A stretch of DNA of 64,000 nucleotides from Ihuprevotella massiliensis (GCA_900095835.1 LT608321.1:414373-478372); one strand, 5' to 3'. Numbered from the stretch's first letter, positions 10,103-19,002 are shown. The notes: generated by a model not told the origin, from the sequence alone. A program made the numbers and translations.

Positions 10103-11674
10103 ATGAATCCTGAAATTCAACGCAGACGCACATTTGCTATCATCTCTCACCCGGATGCTGGTAAGACGACGCTCACCGAAAAGCTATTGCTGTTTGGCGG
10201 ACAAATCCAAGTAGCCGGAGCAGTAAAGAATAACAAGATTAAGAAGACAGCCACTTCCGACTGGATGGAAATCGAGAAACAACGTGGTATCTCTGTTACA
10301 ACATCCGTAATGGAATTTGATTACGAGGGATATAAGGTAAATATTCTAGACACACCTGGTCACCAAGACTTTGCCGAAGATACATTTCGCACTCTTACTG
10401 CGGTAGACTCTGCTATTATTGTAGTGGATAGCGCCAAAGGTGTGGAAGCACAGACAAGAAAGCTCATGACTGTATGCCGCATGCGCAAGACTCCAGTCAT
10501 TGTATTTGTAAATAAGATGGACCGCGAAGGACGAGATGCTTTTGATATCCTCGACGAATTAGAAGAAGAATTGCAAATTGGCGTTCGCCCTTTGTCATGG
10601 CCTATAAACCAAGGACAGCGATTCAAAGGGGTTTACAATATATACGAACAGCAACTCGACCTTTTCCAATCTGATAAACAGAAAGTGACCGAAAAGATCG
10701 CTGTAGACATCAATGCTCCAGGAGAATTGGAAGCGAACGTTGGTGACACGGATGCAACAAAACTGAGAGAAGACCTAGAACTCATTGATGGTGTATACCC
10801 TGAATTTGATGTTGAACAATATCTTTCTGCGGACATCGCTCCTGTGTTCTTCGGCTCTGCCCTCAACAATTTTGGTGTCAAAGAGCTACTTGATTGCTTT
10901 GTAAAGATTGCTCCTTCTCCACGGCCAACGCAAGCTGAAGAGCGTCTTGTAGATCCTGAAGAAAAGAAATTTACAGGTTTTATCTTCAAGATAACAGCCA
11001 ACATTGACCCAAACCACCGCTCATGTATCGCTTTCTGCAAAATTTGCTCTGGTAAGTTTGTAAGAAACGCACCTTACACCCATGTTCGCAATGGGAAAAC
11101 TGTTCGTTTCTCCAGCCCTACTCAGTTTATGGCACAACGCAAAGAAACCATTGACGAAGCATATCCTGGTGACATTGTGGGGCTTCCCGACAATGGTATC
11201 TTTAAAATTGGTGATACACTGACCGAAGGTGAACTGATTCACTTCAAAGGACTCCCTTCTTTCTCCCCAGAAATGTTTAAGTACATTGAGAACGCCGATC
11301 CGATGAAGACAAAACAGCTTCAAAAAGGGATCGACCAATTAATGGACGAAGGTGTGGCTCAGTTGTTTGTCAATGAGTTTAATGGACGTAAAATTATTGG
11401 TACCGTAGGCCAACTTCAGTTTGAAGTTATCGAATATCGTCTTGAAAACGAATATGGTGCTAAATGTCGTTGGGAACCCGTTCACCTCTTCAAAGCTTGC
11501 TGGATAGAAAGCGATGATCCAGCTGAACTTGAACAATTTAAGAAGCGCAAATACCAATATATGGCTAAAGACAGAGATGGCCGTGATGTCTTTCTTGCTG
11601 ACTCTGGCTATGTGTTGCAAATGGCACAACAGGATTTCAAAAACATCCGATTCCATTTTACCAGTGAATTCTAG
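10103..11674 (+). CDS. prfC: Peptide chain release factor 3
   Basis: A 523-aa translational GTPase that recycles RF1/RF2 from the ribosome after peptide release. The G-domain motifs are intact: G1 AHPDAGKTT-like ([15 protein letters not shown], residues about 15-29), the switch region [26 protein letters not shown], and NKMDREG. Domain II and the RF3-specific C-terminal domain ([27 protein letters not shown]) follow. The length matches the family. It starts 12 nt after the tamB-like gene, so the two probably share a transcript, and a hairpin terminator follows 26 nt after the stop. Confidence 0.96.
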   Translation: MNPEIQRRRTFAIISHPDAGKTTLTEKLLLFGGQIQVAGAVKNNKIKKTATSDWMEIEKQRGISVTTSVMEFDYEGYKVNILDTPGHQDFAEDTFRTLTAVDSAIIVVDSAKGVEAQTRKLMTVCRMRKTPVIVFVNKMDREGRDAFDILDELEEELQIGVRPLSWPINQGQRFKGVYNIYEQQLDLFQSDKQKVTEKIAVDINAPGELEANVGDTDATKLREDLELIDGVYPEFDVEQYLSADIAPVFFGSALNNFGVKELLDCFVKIAPSPRPTQAEERLVDPEEKKFTGFIFKITANIDPNHRSCIAFCKICSGKFVRNAPYTHVRNGKTVRFSSPTQFMAQRKETIDEAYPGDIVGLPDNGIFKIGDTLTEGELIHFKGLPSFSPEMFKYIENADPMKTKQLQKGIDQLMDEGVAQLFVNEFNGRKIIGTVGQLQFEVIEYRLENEYGAKCRWEPVHLFKACWIESDDPAELEQFKKRKYQYMAKDRDGRDVFLADSGYVLQMAQQDFKNIRFHFTSEF

Positions 11675-11700
11675 TTCGCTATCCTATCTTTACAACGTAA

Positions 11701-11743
11701 GCAGCGTCTATCTTCCGATAAATGAAGATGGACGCTGTCTTTT
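11701..11743 (+). terminator. Rho-independent terminator after prfC
   Basis: A 15-bp stem with two G-T wobbles (11701-11715 with 11724-11738) and an 8-nt loop is followed by CTTTTC. Confidence 0.8.
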
Positions 11744-11781
11744 CAATAGCAAATGGGTCTAACACTCCCCTTACATATAGC

Positions 11782-11821
11782 AAATCCCCAAAGTCATTCT
11801 AGCAAATAACTTTGGGGATTT
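11782..11821. terminator. Hairpin between convergent prfC and the GH25 gene
   Basis: A perfect 13-bp inverted repeat (11782-11794 with 11809-11821) lies between two converging genes. T tracts are short on both sides. Its place suggests a terminator for the minus-strand GH25 gene, or a bidirectional one. Confidence 0.55.
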
Positions 11822-11847
11822 ATGACGAGAGAATAAGAGATTCGGGG

Positions 11848-12666
11848 TTACATTTCCAACACAGCAAGGCTATGATTTCCCATAATACGGATGCGATCGA
11901 CATTTCCCCGAATGCCTGGTAAACGACCAGTTTGCGTATATTGCCACATCATGTAGTCAACATTGTCTGTGAGCATTGGAACTTCATCTTTATACTTTGC
12001 CATTACCCAATGATATCCTCTGAACATACCGACAAGATGACGGTTGTAAAAGTTCTGATAAGTGTAAAGAATGGGCTTCTTGCCATAGTATGTCGCTATG
12101 CGATCTACAAACTCTTGAAGATCCGATACAAACTTATCATCAGAAACACCACCTGTCGTTTCGATATCAATAAGTGGTACAAGATCCTGGTCAGCTTTCT
12201 GCACCACAGAAGTCATGTTTGCCACTTGTTCATCAACACTCACCCTCGGGCGATAGAAGTGATAGCTTCCTACACTTAGACCTGCCTGACGGGCGTTGGC
12301 TATATTATAAGCATAGGTGGGGTCTACAAGGCTACTTCCCTCTGTGGCTTTGATGTAAACAAAACTCACATTAGCTTCTGTACCTACTCGTCCCCAATCT
12401 ATCACACCTTGATAGCGACTCACATCAATACCCTCACGAAACTTCGTGTTCACACGACTAATTCCCCGTGATACCTGCATCATCTGTACAGAAGACTGCA
12501 CATTCTTTTTGGATTGCACAGGCATCATATCTGGCATTATGCGCTCACTAGGTTCCTTAGAGGGCGCACCGCGATGCTTACGCTCAGCATGAGCTGACAG
12601 CCCGATAAAGGAGAAGCAGCCTACAAGACATAGCGTTTTGAGTGAATATAAAGGAGAAAGCCACAT
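11848..12666 (-). CDS. Secreted glycoside hydrolase family 25 lysozyme
   Basis: A 272-aa exported muramidase that would cleave the MurNAc-GlcNAc bond of peptidoglycan. A signal peptide at about residues 1-27 (CLVGCFSFIGLSAHA) is followed by a basic linker, and then a GH25 barrel from about residue 76. The barrel has GIDVSRYQGVIDWGRV, FVYIKATEGSS, GSYHFYRP, the catalytic PLIDIE (Asp-x-Glu) and a final MMWQYTQTG. A TTG two codons upstream (12672) is an alternative start; I prefer the ATG at 12666. It begins 11 nt after the panB stop, so it is probably co-transcribed with panB, a pairing with no obvious biochemical link. Confidence 0.88.
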   Translation of the reverse strand: MWLSPLYSLKTLCLVGCFSFIGLSAHAERKHRGAPSKEPSERIMPDMMPVQSKKNVQSSVQMMQVSRGISRVNTKFREGIDVSRYQGVIDWGRVGTEANVSFVYIKATEGSSLVDPTYAYNIANARQAGLSVGSYHFYRPRVSVDEQVANMTSVVQKADQDLVPLIDIETTGGVSDDKFVSDLQEFVDRIATYYGKKPILYTYQNFYNRHLVGMFRGYHWVMAKYKDEVPMLTDNVDYMMWQYTQTGRLPGIRGNVDRIRIMGNHSLAVLEM

Positions 12667-12677
12667 AGGCAAAAAAT

Positions 12678-13496
12678 TTAATACTGTTCTTGTTGATTGG
12701 GGAAGTCGCAGCTCTTCACATCTTCAACGAATTTACCGATAGCATCAGTCATAATTGTGTGAAGATCTGCATATCGACGTAAAAACTTAGGGGAGAACGA
12801 CTTATTCTTACCCAACATATCGTCAATAACCAAGACTTGACCATCTGATGCTCCAGCACCAATTCCGATTACAGGGATATCGAGTAGCTTGCACACTTTG
12901 GCATTTAGTGAAGCAGGTACTTTTTCTACAACAATAGCAAAGCACCCAGCCTCTTGCAGAGCTTTAGCGTCACTCAACAATTTTGCTGCTTCTGCTTCCT
13001 CTTTGGCGCGCACAGCATACGTGCCAAATTTGTTGATGCTCTGTGGGGTTAACCCTAAATGCCCCATCACAGGAATACCAGCTTCTAAGATTTTACGAAC
13101 TGTATCTATGATTTCAACTCCACCTTCTAGCTTAAGTGCATCAGCACCAGTCTCCTGCATGATACGGATAGCATTACGCACACCGTCCGTAGCATTTACC
13201 TGATATGTACCAAAAGGCATATCACATACAACGAGAGCTCGCTGAACTCCACGCACAACGGAACGAGCATGGTAAATCATTTGATCAAGCGTGATGGGCA
13301 AAGTGGTAACATTACCTGCCATTACGTTACTAGCACTATCCCCCACAAGGATGCAGTCAACACCTGCTCCGTCCACAATAGTCGCAGTGGTGTAATCGTA
13401 AGAAGTAAGCATAGCAATCTTCTTACCTTGTTGTTTCATTTCCAAAAGGCGATGTGTTGTCACCTTACGTAAATCGTCTACTAAATATCCAGCCAT
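12678..13496 (-). CDS. panB: 3-methyl-2-oxobutanoate hydroxymethyltransferase
   Basis: A 272-aa (beta/alpha)8-barrel enzyme that transfers a hydroxymethyl group from 5,10-methylene-THF to alpha-ketoisovalerate. This makes ketopantoate, the first step of pantothenate/CoA synthesis. Metal ligands are visible in [11 protein letters not shown] (Asp53) and CDMPFGTYQ (Asp92). [21 protein letters not shown] and the catalytic VVEKVP Glu follow, then [21 protein letters not shown]. The length is typical. panC and panD are not in the window. Confidence 0.95.
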   Translation of the reverse strand: MAGYLVDDLRKVTTHRLLEMKQQGKKIAMLTSYDYTTATIVDGAGVDCILVGDSASNVMAGNVTTLPITLDQMIYHARSVVRGVQRALVVCDMPFGTYQVNATDGVRNAIRIMQETGADALKLEGGVEIIDTVRKILEAGIPVMGHLGLTPQSINKFGTYAVRAKEEAEAAKLLSDAKALQEAGCFAIVVEKVPASLNAKVCKLLDIPVIGIGAGASDGQVLVIDDMLGKNKSFSPKFLRRYADLHTIMTDAIGKFVEDVKSCDFPNQQEQY

Positions 13497-13615
13497 ATAA
13501 TAGTTGTTGTCTCTTGAAATATCTATGCATATTATGCTTATTCATAAGCACTAGCATAAACCCATACTTATAAATAATGAGAATATAAAACTTGATTACA
13601 GAGTGTGTATCAGGT

Positions 13616-14815
13616 TTATTTGTGATACTCTTCTGCTAATCCACCTTCAGACGTTTCACGATAGAGAGAAGGAAGGTCACGCCCTGTTTTTCCCATCACA
13701 ATCACAGCCTTATCATAAGAGATGTGGTGAATGCCTTCAGCAAAAGTGGCATATATGTTAGCATCAAGCGCACGTGCTGCTGCATGAGCATTGCGCTCAA
13801 TACAAGGAATTTGCACAAGACCGCAGATGGGATCACAAGTCATTCCAAGATGATGTTCTAGTCCCATTTCTGCAGCATACTCAATAGACTGTAGACTACC
13901 ACCAAATATATAGTTTGCTGCTGCCGCTGCCATAGCACAAGCCACGCCTACTTCGGCTTGACAACCAGCTTCTGCCCCAGAGATAGAAGCTAAAGTTTTT
14001 GCAATATTTCCGACAAGCCCAGCAACCGCAAGTGCATGGAGAATGCGCGTTTCACTGACTTGGCGACTCTTTGCGATATGATACAAAACAGCAGGAACCA
14101 CGCCACAAGAACCACAAGTAGGAGCGGTAACAATTTGTCCGCCACCGGCATTTTCTTCACTTACTGCCAGTGCATAAGCAAAAACAAGTCCACGCGATTG
14201 CAAGTTTTTGCCATAACCAAGTGCTTTAATATAATAGCGTGGCGCTTTACGTTGCAGATTTAGCTCACCAGGCAACACACCTTCGTGCTCTATGCCTCTT
14301 TCCACAGCATCCTTCATGGCTTGCCATATCTCGCGGAGGAAGTCCCAGATTTCTCGTCCTTCTCTAGCTTCTACATAACTCCAATAGTCCATGCCACGTT
14401 CTTCACACCACTTCATGATGTCATTCAAACGATTAAATTCATAGACATCTGGAGTTTCTTTGGCATCATCGCCTTCTTCTGCTAAAGCACCACCGCCCAC
14501 TGAGAACACCGTCCAAGCATCTTGTCCCATTCCATCAGCATCTAGCCATTCAAATTTCATGCCATTAGGATGAAAAGGGAGTACTATTTCAGGATGCCAT
14601 ACAATCTCTGTGCGCTCAGCACCTAAGACTTCACGAACGGCTTCATCGGTCAAGTGACCTTTTCCCGTAGCCGCAAGACTACCATATAGGGTCACTCGAA
14701 AACTGTTGGCTTCAGGATGACGTTGAAGAAATTGTTCTGCAGCTGATCGTGGCCCCATTGTGTGGGAACTGCTCGGCCCATAGCCTATGCGAAAGAGTTC
14801 TCTGAGACTTTTCAT
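13616..14815 (-). CDS. sdaA: L-serine ammonia-lyase (iron-sulfur type)
   Basis: A 399-aa single-chain L-serine dehydratase, converting serine to pyruvate and ammonia with a [4Fe-4S] cluster. The beta domain begins at once (FRIGYGPSSSHTMGPRSAAEQF) and the alpha domain follows from about residue 170. The likely cluster cysteines Cys285, Cys327 and Cys338 keep the 42- and 11-residue spacings of characterised bacterial enzymes, and TAPTCGSCGVVPAVLYH lies at 230-246. At 399 aa it is shorter than the roughly 450-aa E. coli enzymes, through a compact linker. A TAnnTTTG box lies about 170 nt upstream. Confidence 0.93.
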   Translation of the reverse strand: MKSLRELFRIGYGPSSSHTMGPRSAAEQFLQRHPEANSFRVTLYGSLAATGKGHLTDEAVREVLGAERTEIVWHPEIVLPFHPNGMKFEWLDADGMGQDAWTVFSVGGGALAEEGDDAKETPDVYEFNRLNDIMKWCEERGMDYWSYVEAREGREIWDFLREIWQAMKDAVERGIEHEGVLPGELNLQRKAPRYYIKALGYGKNLQSRGLVFAYALAVSEENAGGGQIVTAPTCGSCGVVPAVLYHIAKSRQVSETRILHALAVAGLVGNIAKTLASISGAEAGCQAEVGVACAMAAAAANYIFGGSLQSIEYAAEMGLEHHLGMTCDPICGLVQIPCIERNAHAAARALDANIYATFAEGIHHISYDKAVIVMGKTGRDLPSLYRETSEGGLAEEYHK

Positions 14816-15205
14816 TATTGTTTTTGTGCTTGTTCGCCGTTTTCGGCTGTGTCACCTTATTCACACCTTAGCAAAGCATCATTAAGTTTGGATTGGTGAA
14901 AGGTAGTTCTTCGTCTTGCACTCACTTTCTAAATCACAATAGCTGTGTTTCGACACTTTTTGCAAAGACGAATGCAACTACAAAGGTACGGCTTTTTTGT
15001 CGTATGACAGGTGAATATACTCATTTATTTCCGCTTATATACCTCAAAAGCCCCAACAAACTGAGAAAAATGCACTTTTCTCAAAAAAAATCGGGAGAAT
15101 ATTTGGTAGATTCGGAAAAATGTATTTCCTTTGCAATCGCAAACGAGGAACAACGGACAACAAAACAACGTTGAACGATAAACCTCAAAAATAAAAACCC
15201 CAAAT
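14816..15205. other. Intergenic region between sdaA and the tRNA cluster
   Basis: 390 bases without a supportable gene. It contains the possible sdaA promoter. There is also a diverged pair of TCGGGAG/TCGGAAA units 21 bases apart (15091 and 15112), which may be a decayed relative of the 21-bp arrays. Confidence 0.4.
14981..14988 (-). promoter_or_regulatory. Possible sdaA promoter -7 box
   Basis: Reads TACCTTTG on the minus strand, a match to TAnnTTTG. No TTTG element is seen at 20 nt upstream. Confidence 0.4.
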
Positions 15206-15279
15206 GGTGCGTTAGTTCAGTTGGTTAGAATACATGCCTGTCACGCATGGGGTCACGGGTTCGAGTCCCGTACGCACCG
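15206..15279 (+). tRNA. tRNA-Asp (GTC)
   Basis: A 74-nt cloverleaf. The acceptor 15206-15212 pairs with 15272-15278 and the discriminator is G15279. The anticodon stem CATGC/GCATG holds loop CTGTCAC, so the anticodon is GTC. The T arm GGGTTCGAGTCCC is canonical. CCA is not encoded. Confidence 0.97.
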
Positions 15280-15300
15280 CACATCACAAGATGTTCAAAG

Positions 15301-15374
15301 GGTTCCGTAGCTCAACTGAATAGAGCATCTGACTACGGATCAGAAGGTTACAGGTTTGAATCCTGTCGGAATCA
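15301..15374 (+). tRNA. tRNA-Arg (ACG), copy 1
   Basis: A 74-nt cloverleaf. The acceptor GGTTCCG pairs with CGGAATC (15367-15373), with a G-T at position 2, and the discriminator is A15374. The anticodon loop CTACGGA gives ACG, which would be modified to ICG to read CGU/CGC/CGA. CCA is not encoded. It begins 21 nt after tRNA-Asp. Confidence 0.96.
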
Positions 15375-15414
15375 CTCTTTCTTGTCTGAGGAAGATTAAA
15401 ATTATCAGACTAAC

Positions 15415-15488
15415 GGCTCCGTAGCTCAACTGAATAGAGCATCTGACTACGGATCAGAAGGTTACAGGTTTGAATCCTGTCGGAGTCA
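15415..15488 (+). tRNA. tRNA-Arg (ACG), copy 2
   Basis: Near-identical to the copy 114 bases upstream. The acceptor GGCTCCG pairs with CGGAGTC (15481-15487), so the only differences are a paired T-A to C-G change in the acceptor stem. The anticodon is again ACG. A terminator follows 4 nt later. Confidence 0.96.
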
Positions 15489-15492
15489 CAAT

Positions 15493-15525
15493 AGCATCTT
15501 CCCTTTGGAGAAGATGCTTTTTGTT
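15493..15525 (+). terminator. Rho-independent terminator of the tRNA cluster
   Basis: A 9-bp stem (15493-15501 with 15510-15518), an 8-nt loop, then TTTTTGTTT. Confidence 0.88.
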
Positions 15526-15766
15526 TATATATACTCTCTCTGTTACCTTACACTCTCCCACTCTTTTAATATCATCTCTTCTAGATAAGATCTCTAACGT
15601 CTCCACAAATACCAAGCCCTTTTTTATACAGGTTCAGCTAGCAACACGACATAAAGAACCAGCCAACTTTTCGATATTTAAAATCAAACTTCTTTGGACA
15701 CTACTTTTTTAGCCCAAGCAAAGATAAACCGACCTTCTGTCTTACATTAATTAAGCACAAAAAATC

Positions 15767-16261
15767 ATGCGAATATTTACTTTTTTGATGCTTTTATTTG
15801 CCTGCAATCTCTGTGCTCAAAATTATATCAAGGTTGATTTCAGCAAACCTTCCTCCACTAAGAGATTTGTGGTTTACACTCCTTATAACACCGAGCTATT
15901 TTCCTGCAAGTGTGCACATGGACAAGGCGGAAAAAGCACCAGAAGCAACCCTGAAATCAGTAATAAAGTAGGAAGTAACTGCTCTTCTGTAGGTAAATTT
16001 CAAATTGTAGGTTTTTACGTAAAAGGAGCTATAAAATACCTCAGACTAAAAGGACTAAGCCCCACCAATAGTAATGCCCTAAGAAGAGGTATCTGTATCC
16101 ACAATAGTAAAATGGTAACATCGTGGAAATGGATTCCATTTTTCAACCTCCCCTTATCTAATGCAAGCAATGGTTGCTTTGCTATAGACAACGAGAGTAT
16201 GGACAAAGTCGTAAAGTTATATCAGCAAAGGAAATTGAAATTTCTCTATGCAGTAATGTAA
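15767..16261 (+). CDS. Secreted L,D-transpeptidase-like protein (YkuD_2 type)
   Basis: A 164-aa protein with a signal peptide (IFTFLMLLFACNLCAQ). The mature part matches the YkuD_2 layout: CAHGQGGKST near residue 49, SNKVGSNCSSVGKF, RLKGLSPTNSNALRRGICIHNS with the family histidine, and SNASNGCFAI with the catalytic Ser-x-Gly-Cys-like motif. Such proteins are presumed to act on peptidoglycan cross-links in the periplasm, though YkuD_2 members are little characterised. Here the usual GRSxGCPA is diverged (SNASNGCFA), so activity is uncertain. The gene stands alone between the tRNA terminator and a bidirectional hairpin. Confidence 0.72.
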   Translation: MRIFTFLMLLFACNLCAQNYIKVDFSKPSSTKRFVVYTPYNTELFSCKCAHGQGGKSTRSNPEISNKVGSNCSSVGKFQIVGFYVKGAIKYLRLKGLSPTNSNALRRGICIHNSKMVTSWKWIPFFNLPLSNASNGCFAIDNESMDKVVKLYQQRKLKFLYAVM

Positions 16262-16292
16262 TCGCACAAAAACAAAAAAGGAATTACAACAA

Positions 16293-16326
16293 AAGAGCAT
16301 CTAGCAATTGTCTAGATGCTCTTTTC
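16293..16326. terminator. Bidirectional terminator
   Basis: A 12-bp stem around a 7-nt loop (arms near 16293-16304 and 16312-16323). It is followed by CTTTTC on the plus strand and TTTTGTTG on the minus strand, and sits between the converging transpeptidase-like gene and the 563-aa gene. Confidence 0.82.
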
Positions 16327-16346
16327 TCTTTGTTCCCCACAGGACA

Positions 16347-18038
16347 CTACACTCCCCTACCAGAACTATCGACACTCCCCACTTCCTTGGTATGTAAATA
16401 ATTAACCGTTATGGCAAAATCCAATTTTGGCCAATAAAAAGCAGTAACATATCTTTCCTCTCCTTTCTTCGCATCAGTCTGTTTGATAGAAACAGGGATG
16501 ATTTCATCAGAAGGGAGAACTTGTCGGAGTCTTTCATCCGTTGAGAGCGGCACTTCAACCTTTGATACGCTTAAGTCCTTGCCCTCAACCTTGATTTCAA
16601 TTGCCTTTCGCCCCACAATGACATCCGTAACCAGAAGTTCTTCGGGGGAATAGGGCTTCCACCCGTTGGCACCAAAGAACAGTTGGAGTTTGAAGTCCAA
16701 CAATCTTCTGATAAGCACATCTTGCTCTTGGTCTTTAGGCACCCATTCGTGACTTTCTTTGATGAGGTAGTTTTCGTTTTGTCTCACGAGTCTGACCCAT
16801 TCATCATTTTTCTCAATGCGACAAAGCGTAGAAGGCAACACAGACTTAGTCTTGCAACTTTTTGCGGCATTTTCCTCAAAATCTAAGTATAAGGTTTGCT
16901 TGTCATCGCTCAGTTCATAACAATAGTTACTATAAGCTGGCATAGCATTGTCCGTAATCGTATTGCAGCGCATTTGCTTTCGCCAATCATCAAAGACGGG
17001 TTGATGCAACTTGCACATTTTGAAACTGAACTTACTTTCTTGGCGAAGGACTTCAAATTCTAACCAGACATACATCAATGGGATGCGCTCGCCAGAGGTT
17101 GTTATGGTTGGTTCTAAGATAGCCCACACGTGCACTTTTTCATCGGAAGGTAGGGTGTTCTCTGCATACCACCAAGACAATTTGCCCAGTCCCATTACTT
17201 TTCCCACTTGATTCAAGGAGAGAAATGCAAAAGGATCAATTGCGCTTCGCAACAAGAAGGAGCCAAAAGCCACACTCACCGCAGCAGAGAACGATAATCG
17301 CTGAAGCAAAACGTCATACATATCGGCATAGGCTTCAAAATACTCCAATAGTTTGAAATCGTTTCTTAAATAATTGGCTAAATCTTCATAGGCAGACTTC
17401 AAGAGCGCAACATTTGGCTGCGACTTATTGAGCGAATACCAGGTTTCGTCCTCGAGCGTTTCATCGTTTTGCAGCATAAAACTTCTGTAGGCTGCTTTGC
17501 GATGGCTCTGATGGCGGTTTACGCTGAACAATCCTTTTTGACGCAAATAGAAAGCTGCAAGAGTTTCTAAGAATGCTTGAGGATTGTTGGCAAACAACTG
17601 GTTTAATTCCAGCCACCACTTCGGTGCTTGTTCCTTATCATCAAATGGTGATTGGGATTTTAAGAAACAAGCAATCCATTTTTCGGCTATCTTTTCCTTT
17701 TTGGCGTTGCGCGCATCGGCATCATCCGACATTTTTAAAGACAAGTCTAACACAACGCGCGCATTGAGCAGATATTGCGGTTTAAAGCCATAATAACTTT
17801 TGAGACTGTCCCAAATGGAGTTGGTCGATTCTTCGTAGCTCCTCTTTTTCCTATCTACATAACGCTTGAGAATTCCCTTATCCACTCCTAGTCGAATGGC
17901 AAGGACTGAATTGGAAGTTGAAAAATACCGCTGACGAAGCACAGCTAGAATCGTTGCTTGTCTAGCCTCGCAAGGAACGCTGTCTGAGAGTACGTTTAAT
18001 TCGTTCTCCTTTTGTGGTTCTACCTTATTATTTGCCAT
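16347..18038 (-). CDS. Protein of unknown function, 563 aa
   Basis: I do not recognise this protein. There is no signal peptide and no convincing membrane segment. The N-terminal 70 residues (ILAVLRQRYFSTSNSVLAI, RLGVDKGILKRYVDRKKRS) look like a small helical, possibly helix-turn-helix, domain. The middle is helical and rich in Trp and Tyr. The C-terminal 250 residues look beta-rich (VHVWAILEPT, LMYVWLEFEVLR, LYLDFEEN, VTDVIVGRKAIEIKVEG, YVTAFYWPKLDFAITV). It has its own well-formed promoter and a terminator, so it is a single-gene unit. It sits between the tRNA cluster and ssrA, both common integration sites, and is probably accessory. A cytoplasmic regulatory role is a guess from the N-terminus only. 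Confidence 0.75.
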   Translation of the reverse strand: MANNKVEPQKENELNVLSDSVPCEARQATILAVLRQRYFSTSNSVLAIRLGVDKGILKRYVDRKKRSYEESTNSIWDSLKSYYGFKPQYLLNARVVLDLSLKMSDDADARNAKKEKIAEKWIACFLKSQSPFDDKEQAPKWWLELNQLFANNPQAFLETLAAFYLRQKGLFSVNRHQSHRKAAYRSFMLQNDETLEDETWYSLNKSQPNVALLKSAYEDLANYLRNDFKLLEYFEAYADMYDVLLQRLSFSAAVSVAFGSFLLRSAIDPFAFLSLNQVGKVMGLGKLSWWYAENTLPSDEKVHVWAILEPTITTSGERIPLMYVWLEFEVLRQESKFSFKMCKLHQPVFDDWRKQMRCNTITDNAMPAYSNYCYELSDDKQTLYLDFEENAAKSCKTKSVLPSTLCRIEKNDEWVRLVRQNENYLIKESHEWVPKDQEQDVLIRRLLDFKLQLFFGANGWKPYSPEELLVTDVIVGRKAIEIKVEGKDLSVSKVEVPLSTDERLRQVLPSDEIIPVSIKQTDAKKGEERYVTAFYWPKLDFAITVNYLHTKEVGSVDSSGRGV

Positions 18039-18061
18039 ATTATTGTTGCTTTATTTAACTG

Positions 18062-18093
18062 CAAAGGTAGGCTCTTTTCTATAAATAAACAAA
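18062..18093 (-). promoter_or_regulatory. Promoter of the 563-aa gene
   Basis: On the minus strand, TTTG (18090-18093) is followed after exactly 20 nt by TACCTTTG (18062-18069). This is the full Bacteroidetes -33/-7 arrangement, 24 nt before the ATG. Confidence 0.75.
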
Positions 18094-18290
18094 TTCTCTG
18101 TGGCATATCGCTCCCTTTTTACAAAACTAGGTGCATCACCTCTCACTCGCGCACCTAATCATCATTTTCTAAAAACTCCAAGCCCTGCGCAACTGCAAAT
18201 AACCAAGATAAATAATTACTTTTGCAAAGCAAATCGACATATACTTCCAGAAAAGTTGAAATAAAAGAACGCCATGTCGGAAGAAAGATA

Positions 18291-18298
18291 TATCTTTG
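18291..18298 (+). promoter_or_regulatory. Possible promoter -7 box
   Basis: TATCTTTG followed by C, a match to TAnnTTTG, 11 nt before an ATG. There is no TTTG at the expected -33 distance. Confidence 0.35.
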
Positions 18299-18309
18299 CA
18301 ACAGCAACA

Positions 18310-18375
18310 ATGAAGGATTGGCCATTCGCCACCTTACTTGGTTGTTTGCTATATGCGCTTTCTGCGTTGTCTTAA
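18310..18375 (+). CDS. Possible 21-aa hydrophobic peptide
   Basis: ATG to TAA encodes 21 residues, MKDWPFATLLGCLLYALSAL plus a final Ser, which could form one short membrane helix. A TATCTTTG box ends 11 nt upstream and a strong hairpin lies about 80 nt after the stop. Short hydrophobic peptides of this kind occur in type I toxin systems, but nothing here proves translation. Treat as a candidate only. Confidence 0.2.
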   Translation: MKDWPFATLLGCLLYALSALS

Positions 18376-18457
18376 GGTACGAAATCGGCAAAATTTCAAG
18401 CATCACAAAGACAGCAAACATGACGTTCCCCTTTTGTCTATGACAAATGCGGTCGAT

Positions 18458-18504
18458 ACATTGTGCACTCATAAGGAGTGCACAATGTTAATCGATTTCT
18501 TTTT
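18458..18504 (+). terminator. Strong hairpin, possible terminator
   Basis: A perfect 13-bp stem (18458-18470 with 18476-18488) around the 5-nt loop ATAAG. The T tract starts only about 8 nt later, so it is not a textbook terminator; a structured RNA or operator-like dyad is also possible. Confidence 0.5.
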
Positions 18505-18750
18505 TCATTGAGACGAACAGCTCTGTTCTGTCAGACTGTACTTTCATTGAGTTTGTTATCTGTTTTTTGCAGACAAGAAAAAGAAATCTATTCTTTCGCA
18601 TTATTGTTATACTTAGGCGTGAGCAGTTTGTTTCTTCTGTGATGAGGTGTTTGCCGATACCTGTACCTAGAAGTAAAGACTGACTTGCGCCATTTTTGTG
18701 TTCAAGCCTTTCCTTTCTTCTACAAGCGAAAACATTATAATCTTTATATC

Positions 18751-18972
18751 ATGGCACTCTACACCATCACCACCAAAATGCGCAAACACGATCCCAGCGG
18801 TCAGTTACTCATTGAGCCTGGAATGTCAGTCACCGTTCCATGCAACGCAGGAAATCCTGTTTATTTCAACAACGGACAACTTGTTGTCGACGCTTTTCTT
18901 CGTATGTACGGAGTGGATCTTCGCGCAGCAGGCGCACTGAATGCCAGCTTCTTGGATGTGAAGATGGGATAA
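18751..18972 (+). CDS. Small beta-rich protein, first gene of the AAA+ operon (DUF6140-like?)
   Basis: A 73-aa protein (MALYTITTKMRKHDPSGQLL at the start). It is predicted to be mostly beta, with a central GMSVTVPCNAGNPVYFNNGQ and a short helix LVVDAFLRMYGVDLR. The shape resembles small Bacteroidetes DUF6140-type proteins, but I cannot confirm that by memory alone. It has no signal peptide or membrane segment, so it should be cytoplasmic. The ATG at 18751 is chosen because upstream codons (open to 18685) read poorly. The next ORF begins 30 nt downstream, and five more follow with gaps of 1-15 nt. Confidence 0.7.
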   Translation: MALYTITTKMRKHDPSGQLLIEPGMSVTVPCNAGNPVYFNNGQLVVDAFLRMYGVDLRAAGALNASFLDVKMG

Positions 18973-19002
18973 TACTAAGACATTCATTCAAAACTTTACA
19001 AT

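Larger units (their letters stand above)
18039..18750. other. Gene-poor 712-base region before the AAA+ operon
   Basis: It holds the promoter of the 563-aa gene, a possible 21-codon ORF with its own -7 box, and a strong hairpin at 18458-18488. It also has a direct repeat TTTCATTGAG at 18503 and 18542. A weak promoter candidate for the downstream operon is TTTG at 18566-18569, 19 nt before TATTCTTTC. No long gene is supportable on either strand. Confidence 0.5.

Noticed and set aside
12667-12672. TTG start for the GH25 lysozyme
   Set aside because: The ATG two codons later gives an equally good signal peptide, and ATG is the default choice.
14893-15174. 93-codon plus-strand frame between sdaA and tRNA-Asp
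   Set aside because: Cys/Lys-rich with no start context, and it overlaps the possible sdaA promoter.
18155-18472. 105-codon minus-strand frame
   Set aside because: No promoter box on that strand. It overlaps the strong hairpin and reads as low-quality sequence.
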